Shown: positions 30,797 to 38,783 of the stretch, piece after piece
Layout: the number at the start of each line of letters is the position of its first letter
How positions within the stretch are numbered: position 1 is the first letter of the stretch
Program-made: the position numbers and the translations under genes
NCBI GenBank assembly: GCA_028703105.1
Contig: JAQVNN010000006.1
Span: 1-54,716 of the forward strand
Length of the DNA stretch: 54,716 bases
Origin: Paludibacter sp.
GTDB taxonomy: Bacteria > Bacteroidota > Bacteroidia > Bacteroidales > Paludibacteraceae
Reading direction: 5' to 3'
Notes under the pieces: generated by a model
What the model was told of the DNA's origin: nothing
Databases searched by the model: none
Seen by the model: only the letters and a program-made list of their open reading frames with translations

Positions 30797-30804
30797 CAAA
30801 GATA
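30797..30804 (-). promoter_or_regulatory. Candidate PUL promoter -7 element (TATCTTTG)
   Basis: CAAAGATA on + strand, implying a ~285-nt leader before the beta-helix ATG. Confidence 0.35.
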
Positions 30805-31252
30805 ACCCATATATAAACTTAATATAGTATAAAAAAATACGAATAATGGTACTCTATCGTTCGTTTAAAAATATAAAACGTTTTTCAACCTATGCTATGT
30901 AAAGAAAGTAAGTTTTTTAAAATGACAACGCATAAATTAATACATAAAAACGGAATATTTAGTTTACGCGCCATAAAACAAATATGCTGAACCAAATCAT
31001 TCCTATTCTGAATAATTTTATCCCCACTCCCGATTTGTTTTTTAATCTTTACAACCTTCTGAAAGAAAATTTCAGGAATAAGCTATTCCTTATTATAAAC
31101 AACATAGTTGAGCACGCAAGAGAAACGTGATACAGAGAAACTTGCTCAAACAGAAAAGATTTCTATAATTGTACAATATGTTTTCAACATACCGGCATTT
31201 TTAATTCCTTTTTAAGAAACTATTCCACACATTTCTTATACCTTTGCAAGGA

Positions 31253-32521
31253 ATGAAGGAAGAAGCCTTAGCCAAATTGCAAATCCTCGCTGAATCAGCC
31301 AAATACGATGTATCCTGTGCTTCCAGCGGCACTACACGCAAGAGTAAAGCGGGTGGTATCGGGAGTACTGCGGGCTGGGGCATCTGCCATAGTTTTACTG
31401 AAGACGGAAGGTGTGTTTCCCTGCTGAAAATTATGCTGACCAACTATTGCATTTACGATTGCGCCTATTGCATCAACCGGCGAAGCAACGACATCCGCAG
31501 GGCTACTTTTTCGGTGGATGAACTGGTTGAACTGACCATTGAATTTTACCGCAGAAATTACATCGAGGGACTTTTCCTCAGTTCGGGCGTAATTAATAAT
31601 CCTGATTATACCATGGAGCGAATGGTTCGGGTAATTAAAGAATTGCGCACCACCCACCGTTTCAATGGTTACATCCACATGAAAAGCATTCCGGGATGCA
31701 GTCAGCAACTCGTGCACGAAGCCGGTTTGTACGCCGACCGCTTGAGTGTCAACATCGAAATCCCGACAGAAAAGAATCTGAAATTGCTGGCTCCTGAAAA
31801 AAACCACGAAAGCGTCTTTAAACCCATGCAATTTATTCAGCAGGGGATGATTGAAAATGCCGAAGAGAGAAAGAAATCGCGCTATGTGCAACGTTTTGTG
31901 CCGGCGGGACAAAGTACGCAAATGATTGTCGGAGCCACAGATGAAAGCGACAAGCAGATTTTGAAAACCTCTGATTTTTTGTATAATCAGCCAGGAATGA
32001 AACGGGTATATTATTCGGGTTTTATTCCGGTCAACAGTTACGATAGCCGGCTTCCGGCACTAAAACAACCGCCGCTGGTTCGCGAAAATCGCCTGTATCA
32101 GGCCGATTGGCTGTTGCGTTTTTACGAGTTCAAGGTAGATGAGATTGTGGATGACAAGCATCCCGATTTGGATCTTGAAATAGACCCGAAACTTTCGTGG
32201 GCATTGCGTCATCCGGAATTTTTCCCTGTGGATATTAACAAAGCTGAATATCGCGATTTGCTCCGAGTGCCTGGTATTGGAGTCAAATCAGCTAAATTGA
32301 TCGTGGTTTCACGCCGATATACCCGACTGAATGCCCAGGATTTGAAGAAAATCGGTATTGTCATGAAAAAAGCGCAGTATTTCATTACCTGTAATGAGTT
32401 ATCCGGATTAAATACGGTAAGCGATACATCTCCGGAATATGTGCGTAGTTTGCTGGTGCCCAAAAAGAAAGGTCAGAAGCAGCCCGATTTGCATCAAATG
32501 TCCCTGATTTTTCCTGAATAA
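31253..32521 (+). CDS. Putative DNA modification/repair radical SAM protein (rSAM_link_UDG family) with C-terminal HhH
   Basis: CIYDCAYC = CxxxCxxC cluster motif after KIMLTNY; C-terminal HhH LLRVPGIGVKSAKLIVVSRR. Likely ATG at 31253 (track starts at TTG 31244). Confidence 0.88.
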   Translation: MKEEALAKLQILAESAKYDVSCASSGTTRKSKAGGIGSTAGWGICHSFTEDGRCVSLLKIMLTNYCIYDCAYCINRRSNDIRRATFSVDELVELTIEFYRRNYIEGLFLSSGVINNPDYTMERMVRVIKELRTTHRFNGYIHMKSIPGCSQQLVHEAGLYADRLSVNIEIPTEKNLKLLAPEKNHESVFKPMQFIQQGMIENAEERKKSRYVQRFVPAGQSTQMIVGATDESDKQILKTSDFLYNQPGMKRVYYSGFIPVNSYDSRLPALKQPPLVRENRLYQADWLLRFYEFKVDEIVDDKHPDLDLEIDPKLSWALRHPEFFPVDINKAEYRDLLRVPGIGVKSAKLIVVSRRYTRLNAQDLKKIGIVMKKAQYFITCNELSGLNTVSDTSPEYVRSLLVPKKKGQKQPDLHQMSLIFPE

Positions 32522-32525
32522 GCCT

Positions 32526-33287
32526 ATGATTGTATTTCGTTACGATAAAACTTTTGAGGGATTGCTCACGGCAGTTTTCGACGCTTATAACCGCAATACA
32601 TTTCCGGTAAAATTACTGTCATCCGACGAAATTGAACTTTTGTTTGTGGATGCCTGTCACACTGTGATCACCGATCCGAAAAAATCCGGTCGTGTCTGGA
32701 AGGGTTTGGAGAAAAGGATGATGCCTGTCACCCGCAATATGCTTACTTATGTCTGGTTGTCTGAAATTTCCGGTTGCGACGAGACTGTGTTCAGGTATAT
32801 AAGAAAGGTGTTCGATAGTAAAACTTCCATAGAAATGAATTTTGCGGATGATGATGTATTGCAGGTTCGCAACATCGCTCAAAAAGTGAACAGAGAAAAA
32901 CTGCGGGTGATTGAATTTGTGCGTTTTCAGAAAACAGCTGATGGTATTTTCTTTGCACCGATAGCACCTGAGCACAACGTGCTGCCTCTTACCCTGGAGC
33001 ATTTTACCGACCGCTTTGCTGATCAGCAGTGGATTATTTATGATACCAAACGCGATTATGGCTATTTTTATAACCTCAAAGAAACAACAGAAATAACATT
33101 AGACAGTGATACACTGATTTTGGAAGGTAAAGTGAATGAGGAGTTACTGGATCCTAACGAACAATTATTCCAGCGCATGTGGAAAAGTTATTTCAGGTCG
33201 ATGGCTATCAAAGAAAGAATTAATCCTAAACTGCACAGGCAACATTTACCTGTAAGATTTTGGAAATATCTGACTGAAAAACAATAA
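32526..33287 (+). CDS. DUF4130 (SAM_7_link_chp-type) probable DNA metabolism protein
   Basis: IVFRYDKTFEGLLTAVFDAY...LRVIEFVRFQKTADGIFFAPIAPEHNVLPLTLEHFTDRFADQQWIIYDTKRDYGYFYN; 4 bp downstream of the radical SAM gene. Confidence 0.87.
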   Translation: MIVFRYDKTFEGLLTAVFDAYNRNTFPVKLLSSDEIELLFVDACHTVITDPKKSGRVWKGLEKRMMPVTRNMLTYVWLSEISGCDETVFRYIRKVFDSKTSIEMNFADDDVLQVRNIAQKVNREKLRVIEFVRFQKTADGIFFAPIAPEHNVLPLTLEHFTDRFADQQWIIYDTKRDYGYFYNLKETTEITLDSDTLILEGKVNEELLDPNEQLFQRMWKSYFRSMAIKERINPKLHRQHLPVRFWKYLTEKQ

Positions 33288-33317
33288 AACGGGGTGATTT
33301 TGAAAGCACCCCGTTTT
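33286..33317. terminator. Bidirectional terminator between convergent DUF4130 and ric genes
   Basis: aaaacggggtg-attttgaaag-caccccgtttt, 11-bp perfect stem with A/T flanks. Confidence 0.8.
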
Positions 33318-33335
33318 ACAACTAACAAATTTATT

Positions 33336-34058
33336 TTACAGCAAACTTTTCTCTAACTCTATAGCCTTAGGGAAAAGAATATTGTTCTCGAGGTGAATGT
33401 GCATGTGCAAATCTTCCTCGAATTCTTTCAACAGAGCAAGTGTAACCCGGTAGGTATTGCAGGCATCAAAAGGAGGAGTATAGTTATCCGTCAGCTTGTC
33501 AATTGTACGTAATTTTTCACCGCCAGCATCATGTTCGGTATGTAATTCATCTATCAAATCCTGAATAGTACCAAACGAAGGTTGATTATAGGTCTCCTCT
33601 GAATCCTCCACCTGTACCATTTTTTTAATCGCAGGAAATAACATTAACTCCTCTTTTTTCATGTGTTTGGTCATATTTCCGGCAACAGCATAAAACAATT
33701 GTTCTACCTCGATAAGTTCCGGATGACGTTCTCCGTGTACTCTTGCCACTTTTTCCATGAAAGGAGTAATTTCCTGAATTCTTGTTGTTACATACCGGTG
33801 ATGTTTCTTCTCAATGTAATCGGCCAATAAGTCCAATGGCCACGATCTGTAGTCGGTTCCTGTGTTGTCATTCGACTGAATCGCCTGTTGTAATTGTGCA
33901 ATTAGTTGGTTACTGTCAATTTCTTTTCCTGCACAGGCATCTGCAATACTCTGGTTGCCATTGCAGCAAAAATCGATTCCATAACGTTTGAAAATGGGTG
34001 CTGTACGGTAGTCTAATGCTACCAGCTGACCAATGTTGTTGTTTTGTGTAATGTTCAT
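33336..34058 (-). CDS. ric: Iron-sulfur cluster repair diiron protein (RIC/YtfE/ScdA)
   Basis: ScdA_N-like IFKRYGIDFCCNGNQSIADAC; ligands KKHH, HMKKE, EHD, HIHLE. Confidence 0.93.
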   Translation of the reverse strand: MNITQNNNIGQLVALDYRTAPIFKRYGIDFCCNGNQSIADACAGKEIDSNQLIAQLQQAIQSNDNTGTDYRSWPLDLLADYIEKKHHRYVTTRIQEITPFMEKVARVHGERHPELIEVEQLFYAVAGNMTKHMKKEELMLFPAIKKMVQVEDSEETYNQPSFGTIQDLIDELHTEHDAGGEKLRTIDKLTDNYTPPFDACNTYRVTLALLKEFEEDLHMHIHLENNILFPKAIELEKSLL

Positions 34059-34123
34059 AATCTTTATTTTTTATCAGCCACAAACCGTGACCTACTTGTT
34101 TATCTGTTTGTTGTATTAATTTG

Positions 34124-34149
34124 TATTTCGGATAAATTTGTCTTAAATA
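34124..34149. promoter_or_regulatory. Candidate Rrf2 operator B (rrf2-ric intergenic)
   Basis: TATTTCGGATAAATTTGTCTTAAATA; 21/26 identical to the site at 34635-34660. Confidence 0.5.
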
Positions 34150-34163
34150 AAAAGAAAATTTTT

Positions 34164-34598
34164 TCAACGTACTAAAATTGCTTCACCTGATTGAAGTTTG
34201 GTTGCTAAATCAAATAAACTGGTGGTTTCCAGCATGGTTTTTAATTCTGATCTGACTTTAGCAAACTCGTTGTGTATCGGACAGGGCTTTTCTTTGCTAC
34301 ATTCGCTCAGACCTAAACCACAACCATTGTAAACCGAATCACCATCAATTGCAAAAACGATGTCACTTATTTTGATTTGTTTCATCATTTTCGCATTTAT
34401 TTCAAAACCGCCATAAGGACCGGTCAGTGAATTCACAATGCCCTGCTTGTTTAATGTGCCCAGAATTTTTGCTGTGTAGGCTTCCGGGGAACCGGTGTGT
34501 TTAGCAACGTCGCCTATTTTCACCCGTTTATTTTCGAGTGACTGAGTGGCAATGTAAATCATTGCTTTGATGGCATGTTCGCAGGCTTTTGAAAACAT
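34164..34598 (-). CDS. Rrf2 family transcriptional regulator with Cys cluster
   Basis: ACEHAIKAMIYIATQS...VKIGDVAKHTGSPEAYTAKILGTLNKQGIVNSLTGPYGGFEI; CGLGLSECSKEKPCPIH. Confidence 0.92.
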   Translation of the reverse strand: MFSKACEHAIKAMIYIATQSLENKRVKIGDVAKHTGSPEAYTAKILGTLNKQGIVNSLTGPYGGFEINAKMMKQIKISDIVFAIDGDSVYNGCGLGLSECSKEKPCPIHNEFAKVRSELKTMLETTSLFDLATKLQSGEAILVR

Positions 34599-34616
34599 TT
34601 TGTTTTTATTTTACTG

Positions 34617-34624
34617 CAAATATA
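34617..34624 (-). promoter_or_regulatory. Bacteroidetes -7 element (TATATTTG) for rrf2
   Basis: CAAATATA on + strand, 19 bp upstream of the rrf2 ATG. Confidence 0.5.
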
Positions 34625-34634
34625 TGAACTTTTT

Positions 34635-34660
34635 TATTTCCGACAAAATTATCGTAAATA
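34635..34660. promoter_or_regulatory. Candidate Rrf2 operator A (rrf2 promoter)
   Basis: TATTTCCGA-CAAAATTA-TCGTAAATA; 9-bp arms with 8/9 complementarity; overlaps the expected -33 region. Confidence 0.5.
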
Positions 34661-34800
34661 AAATTATGATTGATTATATTTCATTCATATTATAATATTT
34701 CGAAAGAGAAGGTAAAATATTAACTGGTACTTAGCATAAATGACAATCATTTAATGTGGCTTTACATTCAATTTGTGTTGAAAAACTCACACTTTTTTTG

Positions 34801-34808
34801 TAGCTTTG
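34801..34808 (+). promoter_or_regulatory. Bacteroidetes -7 element TAGCTTTG for purH
   Basis: TAGCTTTG with an upstream TTG (gtgttgaaaaactc); 28 bp before the ATG at 34836. Confidence 0.5.
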
Positions 34809-34835
34809 CGAACTAAAATTCACAATCCCCATAAA

Positions 34836-36356
34836 ATGAATAAAAAAAGAATAAAAAAAGCATTAATCTCTGTTTATCACAAAGATAAGCTAGATCTGAT
34901 TATCCAAAAACTGCATGAAGAAGGCGTTGAATTTATATCGACCGGCGGTACGCAATCTTTTATTGAGTCGTTAAACATTCCGTGTGAAGCGGTGGAAGAT
35001 TTGACAGGATACCCGTCAATTTTGGGTGGCAGGGTTAAAACATTGCATCCGAAGGTGTTCGGAGGGATTCTCGCGAGACGCGAACTGGCCCAGGATAATG
35101 AACAACTGAATGCTTATGAAATTCCGGAAATCGACCTGGTGATTGTGGATTTATATCCTTTCGAAGCAACAGTAGCTGCAGGTGCTGATGAACCAACCGT
35201 GATCGAGAAAATTGATATTGGTGGAATTTCCCTGATTCGTGCGGCAGCTAAAAACTTCAAAGATGTCGTGATTGTTGCCTCTCAGGAACAATATGAACCG
35301 CTGTTAAACCTGATTCAGGAAAACGGAGCTGAAACAACGCTTGAGGAACGTCGCTGGTTTGCAAAAGAGGCATTTGCGGTTTCGTCGGGTTATGATTCAG
35401 CAATTTTCAATTATTTCGATGGGGAAGAGGAGTCGGCTTTCCGTCAGGCTGAAAATAATGCAAAGGTGTTGCGCTACGGAGAAAATCCGCATCAACGCGG
35501 GATTTTCTTCGGAAAATTCGAAGATATGTTCGAACAACTTCAGGGCAAAGAGATTTCATACAACAACCTGTTGGATATCGATGCGGCGGTTAACCTCATC
35601 AACGATTTCGAAGACATTACTTTTGCCATCCTCAAACACAATAATGCTTGTGGAATTGCTTCCCGTCCATCTCTTGTGGATGCCTGGAATGATGCGTTGG
35701 CCGGCGATCCGGTTTCAGCTTTCGGCGGGGTGTTGGTAACCAATGCCATCATCGATAAAGCAACAGCTGAAGAAATCAATAAAATCTTTTTTGAGGTGAT
35801 CATTGCTCCGGATTATGATCTGGAAGCGCTTGAAATTCTTTCTCAAAAGAAAAACAGGATTATCCTGATCCTGAAAGATAGTAAAATCAAAGCAAAACAA
35901 TTCCGCTCTTTGCTGAATGGCGTGCTGATGCAGGATAAAGACCTGAAAACAGAAACACCGGAAGAACTGAAGGTGGTTACAGACAAAACACCTACCGAAC
36001 AGGAAATTGAAGATCTGCTATTTGCAAACAAAATAGTAAAACATACCAAGTCCAACGCCATCGTACTGGCAAAAAACAAACAAATGTGTGCCAGTGGCGT
36101 CGGACAAACTTCCCGAGTGGATGCGCTTGAGCAAGCTATCGAGAAAGCAGCTAATTTCAATTTCGACCTGAATGGCGCTGTGATGGCATCAGACGCTTTC
36201 TTCCCCTTTCCGGATTGTGTTGAGATAGCAGCTAAAGCAGGTATTTCAGCAGTTATCCAACCCGGCGGTTCCATCAAGGACCAGGATTCCGTTGACTCCT
36301 GCAACAACAACGGGCTTTCAATGGTAACAACAGGATTCAGACACTTTAAACATTAA
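34836..36356 (+). CDS. purH: Bifunctional AICAR transformylase/IMP cyclohydrolase
   Basis: KKALISVYHKDKLDLIIQKLHEEGVEFISTGGTQSFIE; GGRVKTLHPKVFGGIL; LRYGENPHQRG; DAFFPFPDCVEIAAKAGISAVIQPGGSIKDQDSVD. Confidence 0.96.
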   Translation: MNKKRIKKALISVYHKDKLDLIIQKLHEEGVEFISTGGTQSFIESLNIPCEAVEDLTGYPSILGGRVKTLHPKVFGGILARRELAQDNEQLNAYEIPEIDLVIVDLYPFEATVAAGADEPTVIEKIDIGGISLIRAAAKNFKDVVIVASQEQYEPLLNLIQENGAETTLEERRWFAKEAFAVSSGYDSAIFNYFDGEEESAFRQAENNAKVLRYGENPHQRGIFFGKFEDMFEQLQGKEISYNNLLDIDAAVNLINDFEDITFAILKHNNACGIASRPSLVDAWNDALAGDPVSAFGGVLVTNAIIDKATAEEINKIFFEVIIAPDYDLEALEILSQKKNRIILILKDSKIKAKQFRSLLNGVLMQDKDLKTETPEELKVVTDKTPTEQEIEDLLFANKIVKHTKSNAIVLAKNKQMCASGVGQTSRVDALEQAIEKAANFNFDLNGAVMASDAFFPFPDCVEIAAKAGISAVIQPGGSIKDQDSVDSCNNNGLSMVTTGFRHFKH

Positions 36357-36362
36357 TAACAT

Positions 36363-37382
36363 ATGGGACTTTTTTCATTCACCCAGGAAATTGCTATTGA
36401 CTTAGGAACAGCTAATACCATCATCATACACAACGATAAAATTGTGATTGATGAACCTTCTGTAGTAGCATTAGACCGGCGTACCGATAAATTAATCGCG
36501 ATTGGAGAGAAAGCACGTCAGATGCAGGGAAAAGAAAATGAAGGTATCCGTACCGTGCGTCCTTTGCGTGACGGTGTAATTGCAGATTTCTATGCTGCAG
36601 AACTGATGATTCGCGGCATGATCAAGATGATTCCTTCAAAAAACTATCTTTTCACTCCTTCACTGAAAATGGTGGTTTGTATCCCTTCAGGAAGTACGGA
36701 AGTGGAAATTCGTGCGGTACGCGACTCTTCCGAACATGCCGGTGGACGCGAAGTATATATGATTTACGAACCTATGGCGGCAGCTATTGGTATTGGTATT
36801 GATGTGGAATCTCCTACCGGCTGTATGATTGTGGACATCGGCGGTGGAACAACTGAAATTGCGGTAATCTCGCTGGGTGGTATCGTTTCCAATAAATCCA
36901 TCCGCATTGCCGGCGATGATCTGACTATGGACATCGTTGAATACATGGGACGGATGCACAACATCAAGGTGGGAGAAAGAACAGCCGAATTAATTAAAAT
37001 CAACGTAGGCGCTGCATTAACCGACCTGGAAGATGCTCCGGAAGATTACATTGTGCGCGGTCCGAACCGTATGACTGCCCTTCCGATGGAAGTGCCGGTG
37101 TCTTATCAGGAAATTGCCCACTGCCTCGAAAAATCCATATCTAAGATTGAAGCAGCGATTCTGAGTGCATTGGAACAAACACCTCCTGAATTGTATGCCG
37201 ATATCGTGGAAAAAGGAATTTATCTTGCCGGCGGTGGCGCTTTGCTGCGCGGTCTCGATAAACGTCTGACCGACAAATTGAATATCCAGTTTCATATTGC
37301 CGAAGATCCACTCAGGGCCGTTGCCCGTGGAACCGGGATTGCCCTGAAGAATGTGGATAAATTCAGTTTCCTGATTCGCTAA
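36363..37382 (+). CDS. mreB: Rod shape-determining protein MreB
   Basis: IAIDLGTANTIIIHNDKIVIDEPSVVALD; MIVDIGGGTTEIAVISLGGIV; YLAGGGALLRGLDKRL. Confidence 0.97.
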   Translation: MGLFSFTQEIAIDLGTANTIIIHNDKIVIDEPSVVALDRRTDKLIAIGEKARQMQGKENEGIRTVRPLRDGVIADFYAAELMIRGMIKMIPSKNYLFTPSLKMVVCIPSGSTEVEIRAVRDSSEHAGGREVYMIYEPMAAAIGIGIDVESPTGCMIVDIGGGTTEIAVISLGGIVSNKSIRIAGDDLTMDIVEYMGRMHNIKVGERTAELIKINVGAALTDLEDAPEDYIVRGPNRMTALPMEVPVSYQEIAHCLEKSISKIEAAILSALEQTPPELYADIVEKGIYLAGGGALLRGLDKRLTDKLNIQFHIAEDPLRAVARGTGIALKNVDKFSFLIR

Positions 37383-37394
37383 TGATTATTCCTT

Positions 37395-37441
37395 CGGGTA
37401 TGCTGAACCAACACGAGTTGATGCATACCCGTTGACTTATC
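37395..37441 (+). promoter_or_regulatory. Nested stem-loop in mreB-mreC gap
   Basis: cgggtatgc ... caac-acga-gttg ... gcatacccg; 9-bp outer and 4-bp inner stems. Confidence 0.5.
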
Positions 37442-37444
37442 ACC

Positions 37445-38287
37445 ATGAAGAAACTCTTTGCTTTTTTAATCAAATACAGCATCGTGATATTATTCCTTTT
37501 CCTGGAAATGTTCGCGTTCAGTATGATCGTTAGAAATAACGGGTATCAGCAAAGTGTGTTTTTTTCATCAAGTAATACTTTGCTGGCATCGTTGTATTCC
37601 GTCAGCAATTCAGTAATCGAGTATTTCTACTTAAAATCAACCAACGAGGGACTCGCATCCGAAAATACAGCCTTGAAGAATCAGGTAGTGGAACTTCAAA
37701 ACCAACTGGATGCACTACATCCATACATACCGGATACAGGCAATATAAAAATCAGTCCGGACAAAGAAATCAGGTTTATTCAGGCCAAAGTAATCAACAA
37801 CTCGACCAACAAACTGCTGAATTTTATCACCTTGAATAAAGGTACCAGAGACGGGATAAAACCCGATATGGGTGTTATCAACGAAGAGGGCGTTGTTGGT
37901 GTTGTTTCAACTGTTTCTGAGAAATTTGCAGTTGTCATCCCGGTAATTAATCCGAAAATTCAAATCAACAGTAAATTTTTACGCAATAATTATTCCGGTC
38001 CTGTTCACTGGGAAGGTCATAATTTCCGCTATGCAAATCTGAATGACATCGCCCGCCACGTAGTATTCTCGCTCGGAGACACTATCGTTACGAGCGGTTA
38101 TTCTCAATCATTTCCAGAAGGAATACTTGTAGGAACGGTTGATGATTTCAAAATCAGTGACAGTGATGCCTATTATTACATAAAAGTAAAGCTGGGTGTA
38201 AACTTCAGAACACTCACCCATGTAAAAGTCATCGATTACCTGAATTATCAGGAACAGCAAAATCTTGAAAAAACAATGCAGGAATGA
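37445..38287 (+). CDS. mreC: Rod shape-determining protein MreC
   Basis: Position after mreB; TM segment, coiled coil, then NFITLNKGTRDGIKPDMGVINEEGVVGVVSTVSEKFAVVIPVINP. Confidence 0.95.
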   Translation: MKKLFAFLIKYSIVILFLFLEMFAFSMIVRNNGYQQSVFFSSSNTLLASLYSVSNSVIEYFYLKSTNEGLASENTALKNQVVELQNQLDALHPYIPDTGNIKISPDKEIRFIQAKVINNSTNKLLNFITLNKGTRDGIKPDMGVINEEGVVGVVSTVSEKFAVVIPVINPKIQINSKFLRNNYSGPVHWEGHNFRYANLNDIARHVVFSLGDTIVTSGYSQSFPEGILVGTVDDFKISDSDAYYYIKVKLGVNFRTLTHVKVIDYLNYQEQQNLEKTMQE

Positions 38288-38781
38288 TTATTTTTTTACA
38301 GAACATAGTGCGGTTTATCCTTTTAGTCCTGGTACAGGTGTTTGTATTAAACAACATCCGTTTGCTGGGCTATATCAACCCGTACATCTATATTCTGTTC
38401 ATTCTTGTGTTGCCGGTGAAATTTTCACGGGCATTGAGCATGCTTCTTGCCTTTATCCTGGGTCTGATTATCGACTTATTCTCGAATACCCCGGGCATGC
38501 ATACCTTTGCAACAGTGCTGGTAGCATTTCTCAGAAATCCGGTTATCAACATCTTTACGACAATAGAAGAAGGAGCAAATCCCGAACCTTCATTTTACAC
38601 TTTTGGCGTTTCTGCTTTCATTAAATACATCATAACCCTGGTTTTAATTCACCATACGGCCTTTTTCTTCTTAGAAATTTTTACCTTTGTAGGCATTGGA
38701 CAAACCCTCCTGAGAATTATCCTGAATACCTTGATCACATCAGTCATCTTATTCGGAATTAATTCTTTTAAAAAGAAATAG
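38284..38781 (+). CDS. mreD: Rod shape-determining protein MreD
   Basis: Small multi-TM protein overlapping mreC by 4 bp; NPYIYILFILVLPVKFSRALSMLLAFILGLIIDLFSNTPGMHTFATV. Confidence 0.92.
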   Translation: MIIFLQNIVRFILLVLVQVFVLNNIRLLGYINPYIYILFILVLPVKFSRALSMLLAFILGLIIDLFSNTPGMHTFATVLVAFLRNPVINIFTTIEEGANPEPSFYTFGVSAFIKYIITLVLIHHTAFFFLEIFTFVGIGQTLLRIILNTLITSVILFGINSFKKK

Positions 38782-38783
38782 TT

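Noticed and set aside
30922-30990. 22-aa micro-ORF MTTHKLIHKNGIFSLRAIKQIC in the PUL upstream gap
   Set aside because: Too short, with no ribosome-binding or conservation evidence available.
31050-31110. Short hairpin aggaata-agc-tattcct upstream of the radical SAM gene
   Set aside because: Only 7-bp AT-rich arms in AT-rich DNA; likely chance.
31295-31921. 208-aa antisense ORF
   Set aside because: Lies entirely opposite the radical SAM gene, with no family features; treated as a shadow ORF.
35843-36310. 155-aa ORF on - strand
   Set aside because: Antisense to purH; no independent coding evidence.
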